DNA of 64,000 bases. It comes from Chryseobacterium piperi (lineage in GTDB: Bacteria; Bacteroidota; Bacteroidia; Flavobacteriales; Weeksellaceae). Of this stretch, positions 25,181 to 33,624 are shown piece by piece. The first letter of the stretch is position 1; every line of letters begins with the position of its first letter. The translations under genes were made by a program, and so were the position numbers. The stretch lies in assembly GCF_002285635.2 (NCBI RefSeq), contig NZ_CP023049.2, forward strand, positions 62,001-126,000, read 5' to 3'. Below the pieces are notes generated by a model. That model did not search any database, was not told the DNA's origin, and saw only the letters and a list, made by a program, of their open reading frames with translations.

Positions 25181-27328
25181 TTAGATCCTTTCCAACTCAT
25201 CTGCGTTGATTGTTGTCTTGAAAGTTCCATAGTTGACAATCACTTTATTTTTAGAGATTTTTTCTATGGTTCCGACACTTGTGCTTCCGGGAATACGAAC
25301 ACGTTGTCCTATTTTCATCCATACTGCACGGTCGATTTTACGCTTTTCCTCTATCTTTTCATTCGTTTCAGCTATCTTTTCAATAACATCTTCTTTCTTC
25401 AGCTGTTGCGTGATCTTTCTTTTGACCACCTGTAAGCGCTTGGTTTCATCTTTGTCAGCTCCTAATTTTCTGAATTTTTCCTGCTCTAATAATTTGACGA
25501 AATCTTTAACCACATCTTTTCGGGATTTACCTTTGGTATAGCTGTCGATAAAAGTTTCGATCTTATTCCCAAACTGTAGCTTACGGTGTTCTTCTTCATA
25601 CAGCTTTTGGAAATTGAAAAGTTTTTGCTGGAGCTGCTCATTTAATTTCTGGAAATTGTCACGTTTATCTTCAACGGATTCCTTTCTTTCTGCCAGATCT
25701 GTTTTTAGTTTTTCAACTTCAAATTTTTCCTGTTGGAGCTTTACAATTGTTTTGTCAAGATTGACGATATCATGTTCTACTTTTTTCTTTGCAGAATGAA
25801 TGATGAACCTTGGAATTTTATTCTTTTCTGCAACCTCAAATGTAAAGGAGCTTCCGGCTTGTCCTACTTCCAGTTTATACATTGGCTCAAGAGTTTCCTC
25901 ATTAAACAACATAGCTGCATTTTCGGCATTAGGAAGCTGTTCTATTACCAGTTTGATATTGGTATAATGGGTTGTAATAATTGCAAAACTCTTTTTATCA
26001 TAAAAGAATTCCAGAAAACTTTCGGCTAAAGCTCCTCCTAATTCCGGATCAGAACCTGTTCCAAATTCATCGATCAGTAAAAGCGTATTGGCATCCGATT
26101 CACGAATGATTCCGCTCATCTTTTTCAATCTGGAAGAATAGGTGGAAAGGTGGTTTTCTATGGACTGATTGTCACCAATATCCGTCATGATTTTTTCAAA
26201 GAAAAACATTTCGGATTTGGGATGTACGGGAACCAGTATACCACTCTGAATCATAAGCTGAAGCAGTCCTACAGTCTTTAATGTAATGGACTTTCCTCCT
26301 GCATTAGGTCCGGATATACAGATGATTCTGTTATGTTCCGTTAATGACAGGGTTTGTGGGAAAATGGTTTTATTTTCAGCTTTATTTCTCAACCATAATA
26401 AAGGATGGAAAGCATCTTTTAGCCTTAATGTTTTATGACGGTTGATTTTTGGCAGGATACCATTTACAAGCTCTCCAAACTTAGCTTTTGCTCTCGTCAG
26501 ATCCAGATCGAAAATATACATCTGATATCTCCAAAGCTGGGGCTGGAATTCTGCGAGCTCAGCGGTAAGCTTTCTAAGGATTTTATCAATTTCCTTTTTC
26601 TCTTCTTCCTGGTTTTCGCGAAGTTTAAAATAATGCTTTACTACAGTATCCGGCTGGATATAAGTAATAGAACCTGTTTTAGAAAGCCCTAAAACTCTTC
26701 CGGGAACTCTTTTTTTGTATGCGGATTTTACGGCTAATACCCTTTGATCTTCAATAATACTTTCACGGATATCATCTAAAAAATCGCTTTGTCCGTAATT
26801 GAATAATACACGGTTGAAATTTTCCTGAATTGCTTTTTTAGCCTGCTGAATTTCTGTTCGCAGCGTCTTCAAAATGGGTGAGGCCTCACTTTTTACTTCT
26901 CCAAAACGATTAAAGACTTTATCAACCTTATCAATAATTTCTTTTTTAAATTCCAGAACAGAAGCATCTTCCATTAATTTAGGGAAGGTCTCTGGCATGG
27001 TAGGGAAGAACTTCTGAAGTTTTCCTATTTGTTCCGTAAGGGTTTTAATTTTGATAAATGCACTGTTTTCCAGACGATAATTTTCAATCAGCATTAATTT
27101 TAATTCTGCTTCAATATCTTCATATTCATCGAACGGGATAGCATTGGAACTTTCAAAACTGGACAGGTATTCTGAAGTTTTTTTTAAAGAAAGGTCTGCT
27201 TCGTCAATTTCCATCGGACGAAGTTGAAGAATTTTTTCTCTCGTTTTCGGAGAATAGGCAAATGGAGAAATTTCCGCAAGCAATTGCGGAAATTCTAATT
27301 CGTTTAAATCTTCTTTATTTATATACAC
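25181..27328 (-). CDS. mutS2: MutS2-type ATPase without Smr domain
   Basis: MutS-family ATPase of 715 residues. The N-terminal 300 residues are the lever and coiled region of MutS2 (no mismatch-recognition domain). Walker A GPNAGGKS lies near 337-344, Walker B LLLIDEFGTGSDPELGG near 415-431, and ITTHY follows. A long charged coiled coil covers about 515-640. MutS2 proteins act on recombination intermediates or stalled ribosomes. The usual C-terminal Smr nuclease domain is absent: the protein ends in a KOW/SH3-like strand region (WMKIGQRVRIPGSTSVGTIE). The start is GTG at 27328, with a TAAATTTG box only 4 bases upstream, so the mRNA may be nearly leaderless. Confidence 0.85.
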   Translation of the reverse strand: MYINKEDLNELEFPQLLAEISPFAYSPKTREKILQLRPMEIDEADLSLKKTSEYLSSFESSNAIPFDEYEDIEAELKLMLIENYRLENSAFIKIKTLTEQIGKLQKFFPTMPETFPKLMEDASVLEFKKEIIDKVDKVFNRFGEVKSEASPILKTLRTEIQQAKKAIQENFNRVLFNYGQSDFLDDIRESIIEDQRVLAVKSAYKKRVPGRVLGLSKTGSITYIQPDTVVKHYFKLRENQEEEKKEIDKILRKLTAELAEFQPQLWRYQMYIFDLDLTRAKAKFGELVNGILPKINRHKTLRLKDAFHPLLWLRNKAENKTIFPQTLSLTEHNRIICISGPNAGGKSITLKTVGLLQLMIQSGILVPVHPKSEMFFFEKIMTDIGDNQSIENHLSTYSSRLKKMSGIIRESDANTLLLIDEFGTGSDPELGGALAESFLEFFYDKKSFAIITTHYTNIKLVIEQLPNAENAAMLFNEETLEPMYKLEVGQAGSSFTFEVAEKNKIPRFIIHSAKKKVEHDIVNLDKTIVKLQQEKFEVEKLKTDLAERKESVEDKRDNFQKLNEQLQQKLFNFQKLYEEEHRKLQFGNKIETFIDSYTKGKSRKDVVKDFVKLLEQEKFRKLGADKDETKRLQVVKRKITQQLKKEDVIEKIAETNEKIEEKRKIDRAVWMKIGQRVRIPGSTSVGTIEKISKNKVIVNYGTFKTTINADELERI

Positions 27329-27332
27329 GCTG

Positions 27333-27340
27333 CAAATTTA
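27333..27340 (-). promoter_or_regulatory. Promoter -7 box next to mutS2 start
   Basis: CAAATTTA on the plus strand is TAAATTTG on the minus strand, four bases before the GTG. It matches TAnnTTTG, but no clear -33 TTTG is seen. Confidence 0.4.
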
Positions 27341-27418
27341 GTGAGAAATTGTGAATGTTAGGAATGTGGTCGTTTGAAAATGAGTTAATTTGAAAATTAA
27401 TGTATGAGATACGATCAT

Positions 27419-27446
27419 TTTGATTGAAGCAATTTTATTAAATTTG
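27419..27446 (+). promoter_or_regulatory. Promoter ahead of the RimJ-like acetyltransferase
   Basis: TTTG (27419-27422), 16 bases, then TAAATTTG (27439-27446), ending 4 bases before the ATG. The spacer is slightly short for the Bacteroidetes consensus. Confidence 0.45.
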
Positions 27447-27450
27447 GAAT

Positions 27451-27960
27451 ATGAAACTTGAAACAGAAAGATTAATTCTGAAAGAAATCAATGAAACTCA
27501 TGTAGAGGATATCCTGCGGATCCGAAGCAATGAGCTGATCAATAAGTATGTTATAAGAAATTCGCCAAAAACGAATTATGAGGCACTAGATTTTATCCTA
27601 ACCATTAAAAAGAATACGGAAAATAATAAAACGATTTATTTAGGAGTTTCATACAAGAATGAATCTAATATTATCGGAACGATTTGCCTGTGGAATTTTT
27701 CTGAAGACAGAAAAACTGCAGAAGTAGGTTATGAATTGTTACCGAACTATCATAGAAAAGGGATTATGTCCGAAGCATTAGAAGCGGTTTTAAACTACGG
27801 TTTTAATGAACTAAATTTGCAGGAAATTATAGCGATTACCAATAAGTATAATGAAAGCTCAAAAGCTTTGCTTCTAAAGTATAATTTTGTTTTAGAAGAA
27901 GACAAGAAAGATGAGGACTTTCCCGATAATATTATCTTTAATTTAAAGAAAATTAATTAA
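27451..27960 (+). CDS. GNAT acetyltransferase, RimJ/RimL type
   Basis: Acetyltransferase of 169 residues with the RimJ/RimL-type opening MKLETERLILKEINETHVED, the central strand ENNKTIYLGVSYKNESNIIG, the CoA-binding stretch AEVGYELLPNYHRKGIMSEA near 90-109 and the closing FNELNLQEIIAITNKYNESS. Members acetylate ribosomal protein N-termini or small molecules; the acceptor here is unknown. Stands alone, diverging from mutS2. Confidence 0.8.
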   Translation: MKLETERLILKEINETHVEDILRIRSNELINKYVIRNSPKTNYEALDFILTIKKNTENNKTIYLGVSYKNESNIIGTICLWNFSEDRKTAEVGYELLPNYHRKGIMSEALEAVLNYGFNELNLQEIIAITNKYNESSKALLLKYNFVLEEDKKDEDFPDNIIFNLKKIN

Positions 27961-28090
27961 TTTGTCATTCCTAAAAACAAGGGAATATAAAGCTTAATAA
28001 TCTTAATTTGATTTTAATGTTTCAGATTTAGGAGATAAGCTTCAACTTAATTTTAAAATTAACTCATTTTCAAATTTTCAAATTGAAATC

Positions 28091-28732
28091 ATGACCTGGA
28101 CAGAAATTTTAGCCCCGATAAAAAACACAGAATATTTTACCAATCTTTGGGAAAAAGTAAAACAAGAATATGCTACTACCAAAGTATTTCCTCCCAAAAA
28201 TCAGATTTTCAGAGCACTGGAAATCACTCCTTTTGAAGATATTGAAGTAGTAATTATTGGCCAGGATCCTTACCATAATGATTACCAGGCAAACGGCTTA
28301 TGTTTTTCTGTTTCAGAACAGGTTGCTGCACCACCATCCCTTAAAAATATATTTATCGAGTTAAAAGATGATTTGGGAGTTGTGAGGACTTCAAAGGAAC
28401 TGGATGATTGGGGAAAACAAGGCGTTTTATTATTAAATGCAACGTTGACTGTTCGTGCCCATTCTCCTAATTCCCATAAAGATCTTGGATGGGAAAAATT
28501 CACGGATTATATCATTAAAGAAATTTCAGATAAAAAGGAAAATGTTGTTTTTGTATTGTGGGGGGCTTTTGCACAAAAAAAAGCCGAACTCATTGATCCG
28601 GCTAAACATTTTATTTTGAAATCGGCACATCCATCACCATTTTCTGTGTATAGAGGGTTCTTTGGAAGCAAACCTTTTTCAAAAATTAATGAATATCTTA
28701 TTTCAAAAGGAAAGAAACCTATTTCGTGGTAG
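28091..28732 (+). CDS. ung: Uracil-DNA glycosylase
   Basis: Family 1 uracil-DNA glycosylase of 213 residues, starting base-excision repair by removing uracil from DNA. The water-activating motif GQDPYH is at 57-62 (catalytic Asp59), the uracil-binding strand LLLNATLTV follows near 118-126, and the DNA-intercalation motif HPSP begins at His180. All key residues are present and the length is normal. Its 3' end overlaps the convergent lipoprotein gene by 14 bp. Confidence 0.95.
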   Translation: MTWTEILAPIKNTEYFTNLWEKVKQEYATTKVFPPKNQIFRALEITPFEDIEVVIIGQDPYHNDYQANGLCFSVSEQVAAPPSLKNIFIELKDDLGVVRTSKELDDWGKQGVLLLNATLTVRAHSPNSHKDLGWEKFTDYIIKEISDKKENVVFVLWGAFAQKKAELIDPAKHFILKSAHPSPFSVYRGFFGSKPFSKINEYLISKGKKPISW

Positions 28733-29219
28733 GGTTTTCTCCTGTCTTTTTAATAGTAATTCCAATTTTATATTTTCCTGAAAGTGCTTTTGTTCCTTCT
28801 TTCTCTGTAGGATAGGGCGTAACATTGGTCAACGAAATAGTATATCCGTTGAACGGAGCAGACTGTGTATAATTTCTTCCCGGGTTATCCGTGGTGGCCA
28901 AACTTAGTGTAACGGGTCTTGTTGCAACTCCCATTACCGTAATATTAGCAACGGCTACACCTGCCCAGATGCAGTTAACACCTTCAGGACATCGGCTGTC
29001 TTCAGAGATAGTGTTGAAAGTAACATTCATTTGATATTCCTTAAGGAATCTATTTTCACCTTCAGTGAAGTACATAATGTCGCCTTCTTTATTCATTGTT
29101 TTCGTGTCTGTGGTTGATGCTGAAGCAGATGAATTTGTTGTGGTCTTTTTCTCCTTTTGAGCGCTGCAGTTTGTCAATGCGAGCATTCCTAAGCTGAATA
29201 AAATGGTTTTGTGTAACAT
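28719..29219 (-). CDS. Small lipoprotein of unknown function
   Basis: Lipoprotein of 166 residues: signal MLHKTILFSLGMLALTNC with lipobox LTNC, then a Ser/Thr/Lys-rich linker, then a domain with RFLKEYQMNVTF, DSRCPEGVNCIWAGVAVANI and SLTNVTPYP. The CPEGVNCIWAG phrase, with two cysteines, recurs in a family of Bacteroidetes lipoproteins of unknown role. It is 12 bp downstream of the DUF456 gene and probably cotranscribed. Confidence 0.7.
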   Translation of the reverse strand: MLHKTILFSLGMLALTNCSAQKEKKTTTNSSASASTTDTKTMNKEGDIMYFTEGENRFLKEYQMNVTFNTISEDSRCPEGVNCIWAGVAVANITVMGVATRPVTLSLATTDNPGRNYTQSAPFNGYTISLTNVTPYPTEKEGTKALSGKYKIGITIKKTGENPTTK

Positions 29220-29231
29220 GGTGATTTTCTT

Positions 29232-29723
29232 TTAAATATAATTAAGCATATCTAATACTACTACCAAAAACATTGCCACACCTACCACAAAGCTGAATCC
29301 TGTTCCATAAATAAAACCTATAAAGGCTCCCTTTGTTGATTTCAGGGCCTTATTCATGTCTTTGCTGTCATGGAGTAATTCCCCGATAAATACCCCGGCA
29401 AACATTCCAATTAAAAATCCTAATGGGATTGGGAGAAACATCCCGACAATTGTTCCGATAACTGAGCCTACACTTCCCCATGTCGTACCACCGTATTTTT
29501 TATTGGTCCTTGCAGGGATTACATAATTTAAAACTGCGGAAGCTGCGGTGAGAATTCCGAAAACCCAGATATACAGCATAGGCAAATCAGAATCTGTCCC
29601 GAATTTATAAATCAATAATCCTCCGAGGCTTAATAATAACCCGGGTAAGACGGGAAGAAAGGTTCCTAGTATTCCCAGGACTAAAAGAATAAGGCAGAGA
29701 ATATTAATTAATGTTGTATCCAT
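29232..29723 (-). CDS. DUF456 membrane protein
   Basis: Integral membrane protein of 163 residues with four to five hydrophobic helices. LGTFLPVLPGLLLSLGGLLIY near 19-39 and the glycine-rich GSVIGTIVGMFLPIPLGFLIG are typical of DUF456, a family without known function. First gene of a two-gene unit with the small lipoprotein. Confidence 0.85.
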   Translation of the reverse strand: MDTTLINILCLILLVLGILGTFLPVLPGLLLSLGGLLIYKFGTDSDLPMLYIWVFGILTAASAVLNYVIPARTNKKYGGTTWGSVGSVIGTIVGMFLPIPLGFLIGMFAGVFIGELLHDSKDMNKALKSTKGAFIGFIYGTGFSFVVGVAMFLVVVLDMLNYI

Positions 29724-29841
29724 TCCGTAAAATATTAATGCAAGATATAAAAAAAGAAGATTTATGGTGGTTTTATTATTTTGGGCTGAAAATTGATGCA
29801 GAATAATAAAATTCAGACGATAAAATCATCCCTAAATTTCA

Positions 29842-29849
29842 TAAATTTG
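29842..29849 (+). promoter_or_regulatory. Promoter -7 box ahead of the MscS-like gene
   Basis: TAAATTTG matches TAnnTTTG and ends 5 bases before the ATG at 29855; no clear -33 box. Confidence 0.4.
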
Positions 29850-29854
29850 CTATA

Positions 29855-31117
29855 ATGAAAGACGAACTACAAGACACTAAAGACTTTTTGCAGGATATAA
29901 GCGATCAGATCCATTATTTTGTAAGAAATAATGTGCCGAATGATTTCGTACTTATTTGTCAGATCATCCTTAAATTTTTATTTTTAGCAGGGGTGGTCTA
30001 TCTGTTGGATTTCATTTTTAAAATTCTGGTCAATACCATATTTAAATATTTTTTTGATAAAGAGAAATATCCGGCTTTAAAATCAATCTACCAATCCAGG
30101 ATTACCAATTCAATTGTTCACTTAGGGGCATTAAGCTTTGCAGAATCAGCTTTAAAATCTGTTTTTTGGAGACATCCTAAAAGTTTCGAGCTCTTAGGAG
30201 TTATTGTAGGTGTATCTATTATTTTTGTTATTGCAGGAATGCTGTTCAGAGCACTAACTGCTTTAAGAAATTATTTTGTAATCAAGCAGGATTTTTATAA
30301 AATAATGGCTTTAAATGCTATTTCAGAATCAGTCAAGATTTTTGGAATCTTCATTCTTACTGTGGTGGGGATTTGTCTGATTTTCGGTATAAAAGGTGGA
30401 ACTATTTTAGGAAGCTTAGGGGCGATCACTGCTGTTTTGGTCCTTGTTTTCAGAGATACAATTCTAGGATTTGTAACCGGATTGCATGTAGCCACATCTA
30501 AAAATATGAAGGTAGGAGACTGGATCGGAATTCCTAAATATAATATTGAAGGGAATATTGCAGATATCAGTCTTTTGACAACAAAGATTACCAATTTTGA
30601 TAAAACGGTTTCCACTATTCCAACTTATGATTTGTTGACGACAGAAATCAAGAATCTTCAGGTCATGTCCGAATCGAATACAAGGCGGATCAAAAAGTCA
30701 ATTTTTTTCAATATCAATTCTTTTAAATTTTTAAATGATGAAGATATTGAACGTCTGAAAGATATCAATCTCATTTCTGAATACCTTGAAGGAAAGAGTG
30801 TAGAGATCAGAAATGAAAAAGAAAAACTCGCTCACAAAGATAAAATTGTTAACGGAAGACAGCTGACCAATATTGGAGTGTTCAGATATTATGCTCAAAA
30901 GTATATTGAGAATGATCCTGATATCGATGAAAAAGGAATGAGAATGGTTCGCCAGTTGGATATCACGCCTCATGGTTTGCCCTTGGAAATTTATTGTTTT
31001 ACCAATGATTCTAAATGGGAACGTTTTGAACAGATTCAGGCAGATATTTTCGACCATTTATTAGTGGCTTCCAAAGAATTTGATCTACAGGTAATGCAGG
31101 TAACGCTAAAAGTATGA
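29855..31117 (+). CDS. Mechanosensitive ion channel, MscS family
   Basis: MscS-like channel of 420 residues. Hydrophobic helices lie near 38-58, 110-130 and 155-180, and the pore-lining helix contains GTILGSLGAITAVLVLVFRD followed by TILGFVTGLHVATSKNMKVGDWI, the classic start of the cytoplasmic beta domain. A large C-terminal domain follows (SIFFNINSFKFLNDEDIERL). Such channels release solutes upon osmotic downshock. Monocistronic by spacing. Confidence 0.88.
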   Translation: MKDELQDTKDFLQDISDQIHYFVRNNVPNDFVLICQIILKFLFLAGVVYLLDFIFKILVNTIFKYFFDKEKYPALKSIYQSRITNSIVHLGALSFAESALKSVFWRHPKSFELLGVIVGVSIIFVIAGMLFRALTALRNYFVIKQDFYKIMALNAISESVKIFGIFILTVVGICLIFGIKGGTILGSLGAITAVLVLVFRDTILGFVTGLHVATSKNMKVGDWIGIPKYNIEGNIADISLLTTKITNFDKTVSTIPTYDLLTTEIKNLQVMSESNTRRIKKSIFFNINSFKFLNDEDIERLKDINLISEYLEGKSVEIRNEKEKLAHKDKIVNGRQLTNIGVFRYYAQKYIENDPDIDEKGMRMVRQLDITPHGLPLEIYCFTNDSKWERFEQIQADIFDHLLVASKEFDLQVMQVTLKV

Positions 31118-31295
31118 TGAGTAGGAGGTTAGGGAGTTTGAAGTAGGAGGTCATCAGCATTATAATTGAAAATAAGTTTGATTAAATAATTTAATAATAA
31201 AGGGTAATAGATATTAATAAGCTAAGAGATGTTTTTTATCTGGAATGACTTCCAGCTCCTGGCTTTTTTCAACTACTCAAGATCTATATAAAAAC

Positions 31296-32015
31296 ATGAC
31301 AAAACTAAGTGTAAACATTAATAAAATTGCTACTTTAAGGAATGCAAGAGGAGGCGAAACGCCAAGTGTAACAGAAGCGGCAGTAAAAATTCAGGAATTC
31401 GGAGGACAGGGAATCACCATCCATCCGAGGCCCGATGAAAGGCATATTACAAGAAAAGATGTTTATGATCTGAAACCTTTGGTTACAACAGAATTTAATA
31501 TTGAAGGAAATCCACATCGTTCATTTATTGATATGGTGCTGGAAGTAAAACCTGAGCAGGTTACACTGGTTCCCGATGCGGATGACGCGATTACTTCCAA
31601 TGCGGGCTGGGATACCAAAAAGCATTTGGATTTTCTTAAAGAAATCATTGCTGAGTTTAAAAATGCAGGAATCCGGACTTCAATTTTTCTTGATCCAACT
31701 CCTGAATTGGTTGAATATGCTGCAAAAACGGGAGCAGACAGGATTGAACTTTATACAGAAGCCTATGCGAAAAATTATCTGATTAATAAAGAACAAGCCA
31801 TACAGCCTTATTATACAACAGCTGTTGAAGCGGGTAATTTTGGATTAGGAGTAAATGCCGGGCATGATCTCAGCCTTGAAAATTTAAAATATTTTGCTGA
31901 TAATATTCCAAATTTACTGGAAGTTTCAATAGGTCATGCTTTAGTTTCTGAAGCGTTGTATATGGGAATGGAAAATACAATTCAGGCATATCTGAAGAGG
32001 TTGGCAAAATGGTAA
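31296..32015 (+). CDS. pdxJ: Pyridoxine 5'-phosphate synthase
   Basis: PdxJ of 239 residues, condensing 3-amino-2-oxopropyl phosphate with 1-deoxyxylulose 5-phosphate to make pyridoxine 5'-phosphate. Key segments: KLSVNINKIATLRNARGGE at the start, GITIHPRPDERHI near 37-49, VTLVPDADDAITSNAGWD, and AGHDLSLENL near the end, with the conserved Glu and His residues present. I start at ATG 31296 (MTKLSVN) because an upstream in-frame start at 31245 adds 17 residues foreign to the family. Confidence 0.92.
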   Translation: MTKLSVNINKIATLRNARGGETPSVTEAAVKIQEFGGQGITIHPRPDERHITRKDVYDLKPLVTTEFNIEGNPHRSFIDMVLEVKPEQVTLVPDADDAITSNAGWDTKKHLDFLKEIIAEFKNAGIRTSIFLDPTPELVEYAAKTGADRIELYTEAYAKNYLINKEQAIQPYYTTAVEAGNFGLGVNAGHDLSLENLKYFADNIPNLLEVSIGHALVSEALYMGMENTIQAYLKRLAKW

Positions 32016-32138
32016 GCCCGGTAGGGTTTGAGAGTACGAGTGTTTTAGAGTGCAGGGGAATGACTGATTAAGAAATTACTATTGATTATATGATACCTAC
32101 AAACTGCTACCTATCATCTAATAGTTAAAAAAATAAAT

Positions 32139-32918
32139 ATGGAAATTTTACATTCAAAAATATTTGGCGAAGAAAAATCGTCGACTCCTCTTTTGGTATT
32201 TCACGGATTATTTGGAATGCTAGATAACTGGGGGAGTTTTGGGAAAGAATTGGGGGAATTTTTACCCGTTCATTTATTAGACTTACGAAATCATGGCAGA
32301 AGCTTTCATTCTGAGAGCATGACTCATGATGATCTGGCAGATGATATTGCCCGTTATATGGAACATCAGGGAATTGAGAAAGCTCATGTATTAGGGCATT
32401 CTCTAGGTGGAAAAGCGGTAATGCAGTTTGCTGTCAAATATCCTGAAAAAGTTGAAAAACTGATTGTTGTTGATATGACTCCTAAAGCTTATCCTCCGCA
32501 TCATCAGGGTATTATTAAAGGATTGGAAAGTGTTGATTTTAATACAGTCGGTTCAAGAAGTGATGTTGAAGCTGTTTTAAGCCAATACATTCCTGAAAAG
32601 TCAACGATTCAGTTTTTGGCTAAAAGTCTCTATTGGAATGATGAAAAAAAGCTGAACTGGAGATTTAATCTTAAAACTTTGTCTGAAAAATACAATGAAT
32701 TTGTTTCCAATGCCATCAAATTTGGTGTTTTTGAGGGAGATACCTTATTTATTTCAGGAGAAAAATCCAATTATATTTTGCCGCAGGATGAGTACATTAT
32801 TAAGCAACAGTTCCCAAAGGCTACAATAGTAGTTGTGAAAAATGCTGGACATTGGGTTCAGGCAGATAATCCTGTTGATTTTACTAATGTTGTTAAGCAA
32901 TTTTTAGGTTTAAATTGA
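32139..32918 (+). CDS. Alpha/beta-hydrolase (YbfF-like esterase)
   Basis: Alpha/beta-hydrolase of 259 residues. The oxyanion segment LLVFHGLFGMLDNWG lies at 18-32, the nucleophile elbow GHSLGGK at 86-92 with Ser88, and the catalytic His238 in NAGHWVQADNP. The DLRNHGRS phrase and size match the YbfF esterase group, which hydrolyses short acyl esters. It precedes the graspetide precursors by about 115 bp but is probably unrelated to them. Confidence 0.85.
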   Translation: MEILHSKIFGEEKSSTPLLVFHGLFGMLDNWGSFGKELGEFLPVHLLDLRNHGRSFHSESMTHDDLADDIARYMEHQGIEKAHVLGHSLGGKAVMQFAVKYPEKVEKLIVVDMTPKAYPPHHQGIIKGLESVDFNTVGSRSDVEAVLSQYIPEKSTIQFLAKSLYWNDEKKLNWRFNLKTLSEKYNEFVSNAIKFGVFEGDTLFISGEKSNYILPQDEYIIKQQFPKATIVVVKNAGHWVQADNPVDFTNVVKQFLGLN

Positions 32919-33033
32919 TTTGATTTACTATTTTGTGTGTTTTTGTTAAAATTGTCTTAAAAGAGTGATTTATTTTTTTCTCTATTGGAATTTTAGTAAT
33001 TTAGGTTGGTCAAAAAGTTAAAAATATTTACTT

Positions 33034-33270
33034 ATGAAAAACAAAAAACAAAAAAAACCATTCTTTGCTTCGTTTTTAGAGAAACAAATTCAGGATCCTG
33101 AAAAAGTAACCGGTGGAGGAACTATTACAACGCCTAGTATAGATGTTGTAACGATTCCTACAAGAGATAATATTACTTCTTTTGTAACTGATAATATAAC
33201 GACTCCGGGAAATGATCATGTGACCTTAAAATACCCGTCTGATAGCGACGAGTCGGGACCTCTTGAATAG
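33034..33270 (+). CDS. Graspetide (microviridin-type) precursor peptide 1
   Basis: Precursor of 78 residues for a ribosomally made, side-chain cross-linked peptide. The leader holds PFFASFLEKQ at 9-18, the helix that microviridin ligases bind (compare PFFARFL). VTGGG at 25-29 looks like a double-glycine cleavage site. The core ends T64-L-K66-Y-P-S69-D70-S-D72-E73, the microviridin TxKYPSDxDE pattern: Thr-Asp and Ser-Asp esters and a Lys-Glu amide are expected. Between GG and core are about 35 residues rich in Thr and Asp (DVVT, PTRD, VTDNIT) that are absent or shorter in precursor 2. It is followed by a second precursor and two ATP-grasp ligases. Confidence 0.9.
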   Translation: MKNKKQKKPFFASFLEKQIQDPEKVTGGGTITTPSIDVVTIPTRDNITSFVTDNITTPGNDHVTLKYPSDSDESGPLE

Positions 33271-33336
33271 AGCTGTCATTACCGATAGATTAACAGGAAA
33301 TTCATCAAAATATTAAATTCAATTAAACTAAACATT

Positions 33337-33534
33337 ATGAAAAACAAGAATTCAAAGAAAAAGCCATTTTTCGCATCATTCCTTGAGAAGCAATTAAAAG
33401 ATCCACAATCTGTTACAGGAGGAGGACCTGACATTACAATTCCAGAAAGAGATGTTGTTACAAAGCCAACAGTAGATTTGGCACATACTATGAAATATCC
33501 ATCTGATGGAGATGATGATGCTCCAACAGTATAA
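33337..33534 (+). CDS. Graspetide (microviridin-type) precursor peptide 2
   Basis: Second precursor, 65 residues, with the same leader (PFFASFLEKQ at 10-19, VTGGG at 26-30). The core reads T51-M-K53-Y-P-S56-D57-G-D59-D60-D61-A-P-T-V. The three nucleophiles (Thr51, Ser56, Lys53) are in the microviridin register, but the position that normally supplies Glu for the lysine amide is Asp60. A DVVTKPTVD segment shared with precursor 1 lies before the core. A hairpin terminator follows this gene. Confidence 0.9.
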   Translation: MKNKNSKKKPFFASFLEKQLKDPQSVTGGGPDITIPERDVVTKPTVDLAHTMKYPSDGDDDAPTV

Positions 33535-33578
33535 TAAGTTGTTTATATAATCGATCAACTTATTAACAAGTCATAATT

Positions 33579-33612
33579 AAAGGAAACTTACACTCTAAGT
33601 TTCCTTTTTTAA
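33579..33612 (+). terminator. Terminator/attenuator between precursors and ligases
   Basis: Perfect twelve-base stem AAAGGAAACTTA / TAAGTTTCCTTT with loop CACTC, followed by T-rich sequence. The first ligase ATG is only 12 bases further on. It should let most transcripts end after the precursor genes, giving more peptide than enzyme. Confidence 0.8.
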
Positions 33613-33624
33613 TAAAAACAGCAC

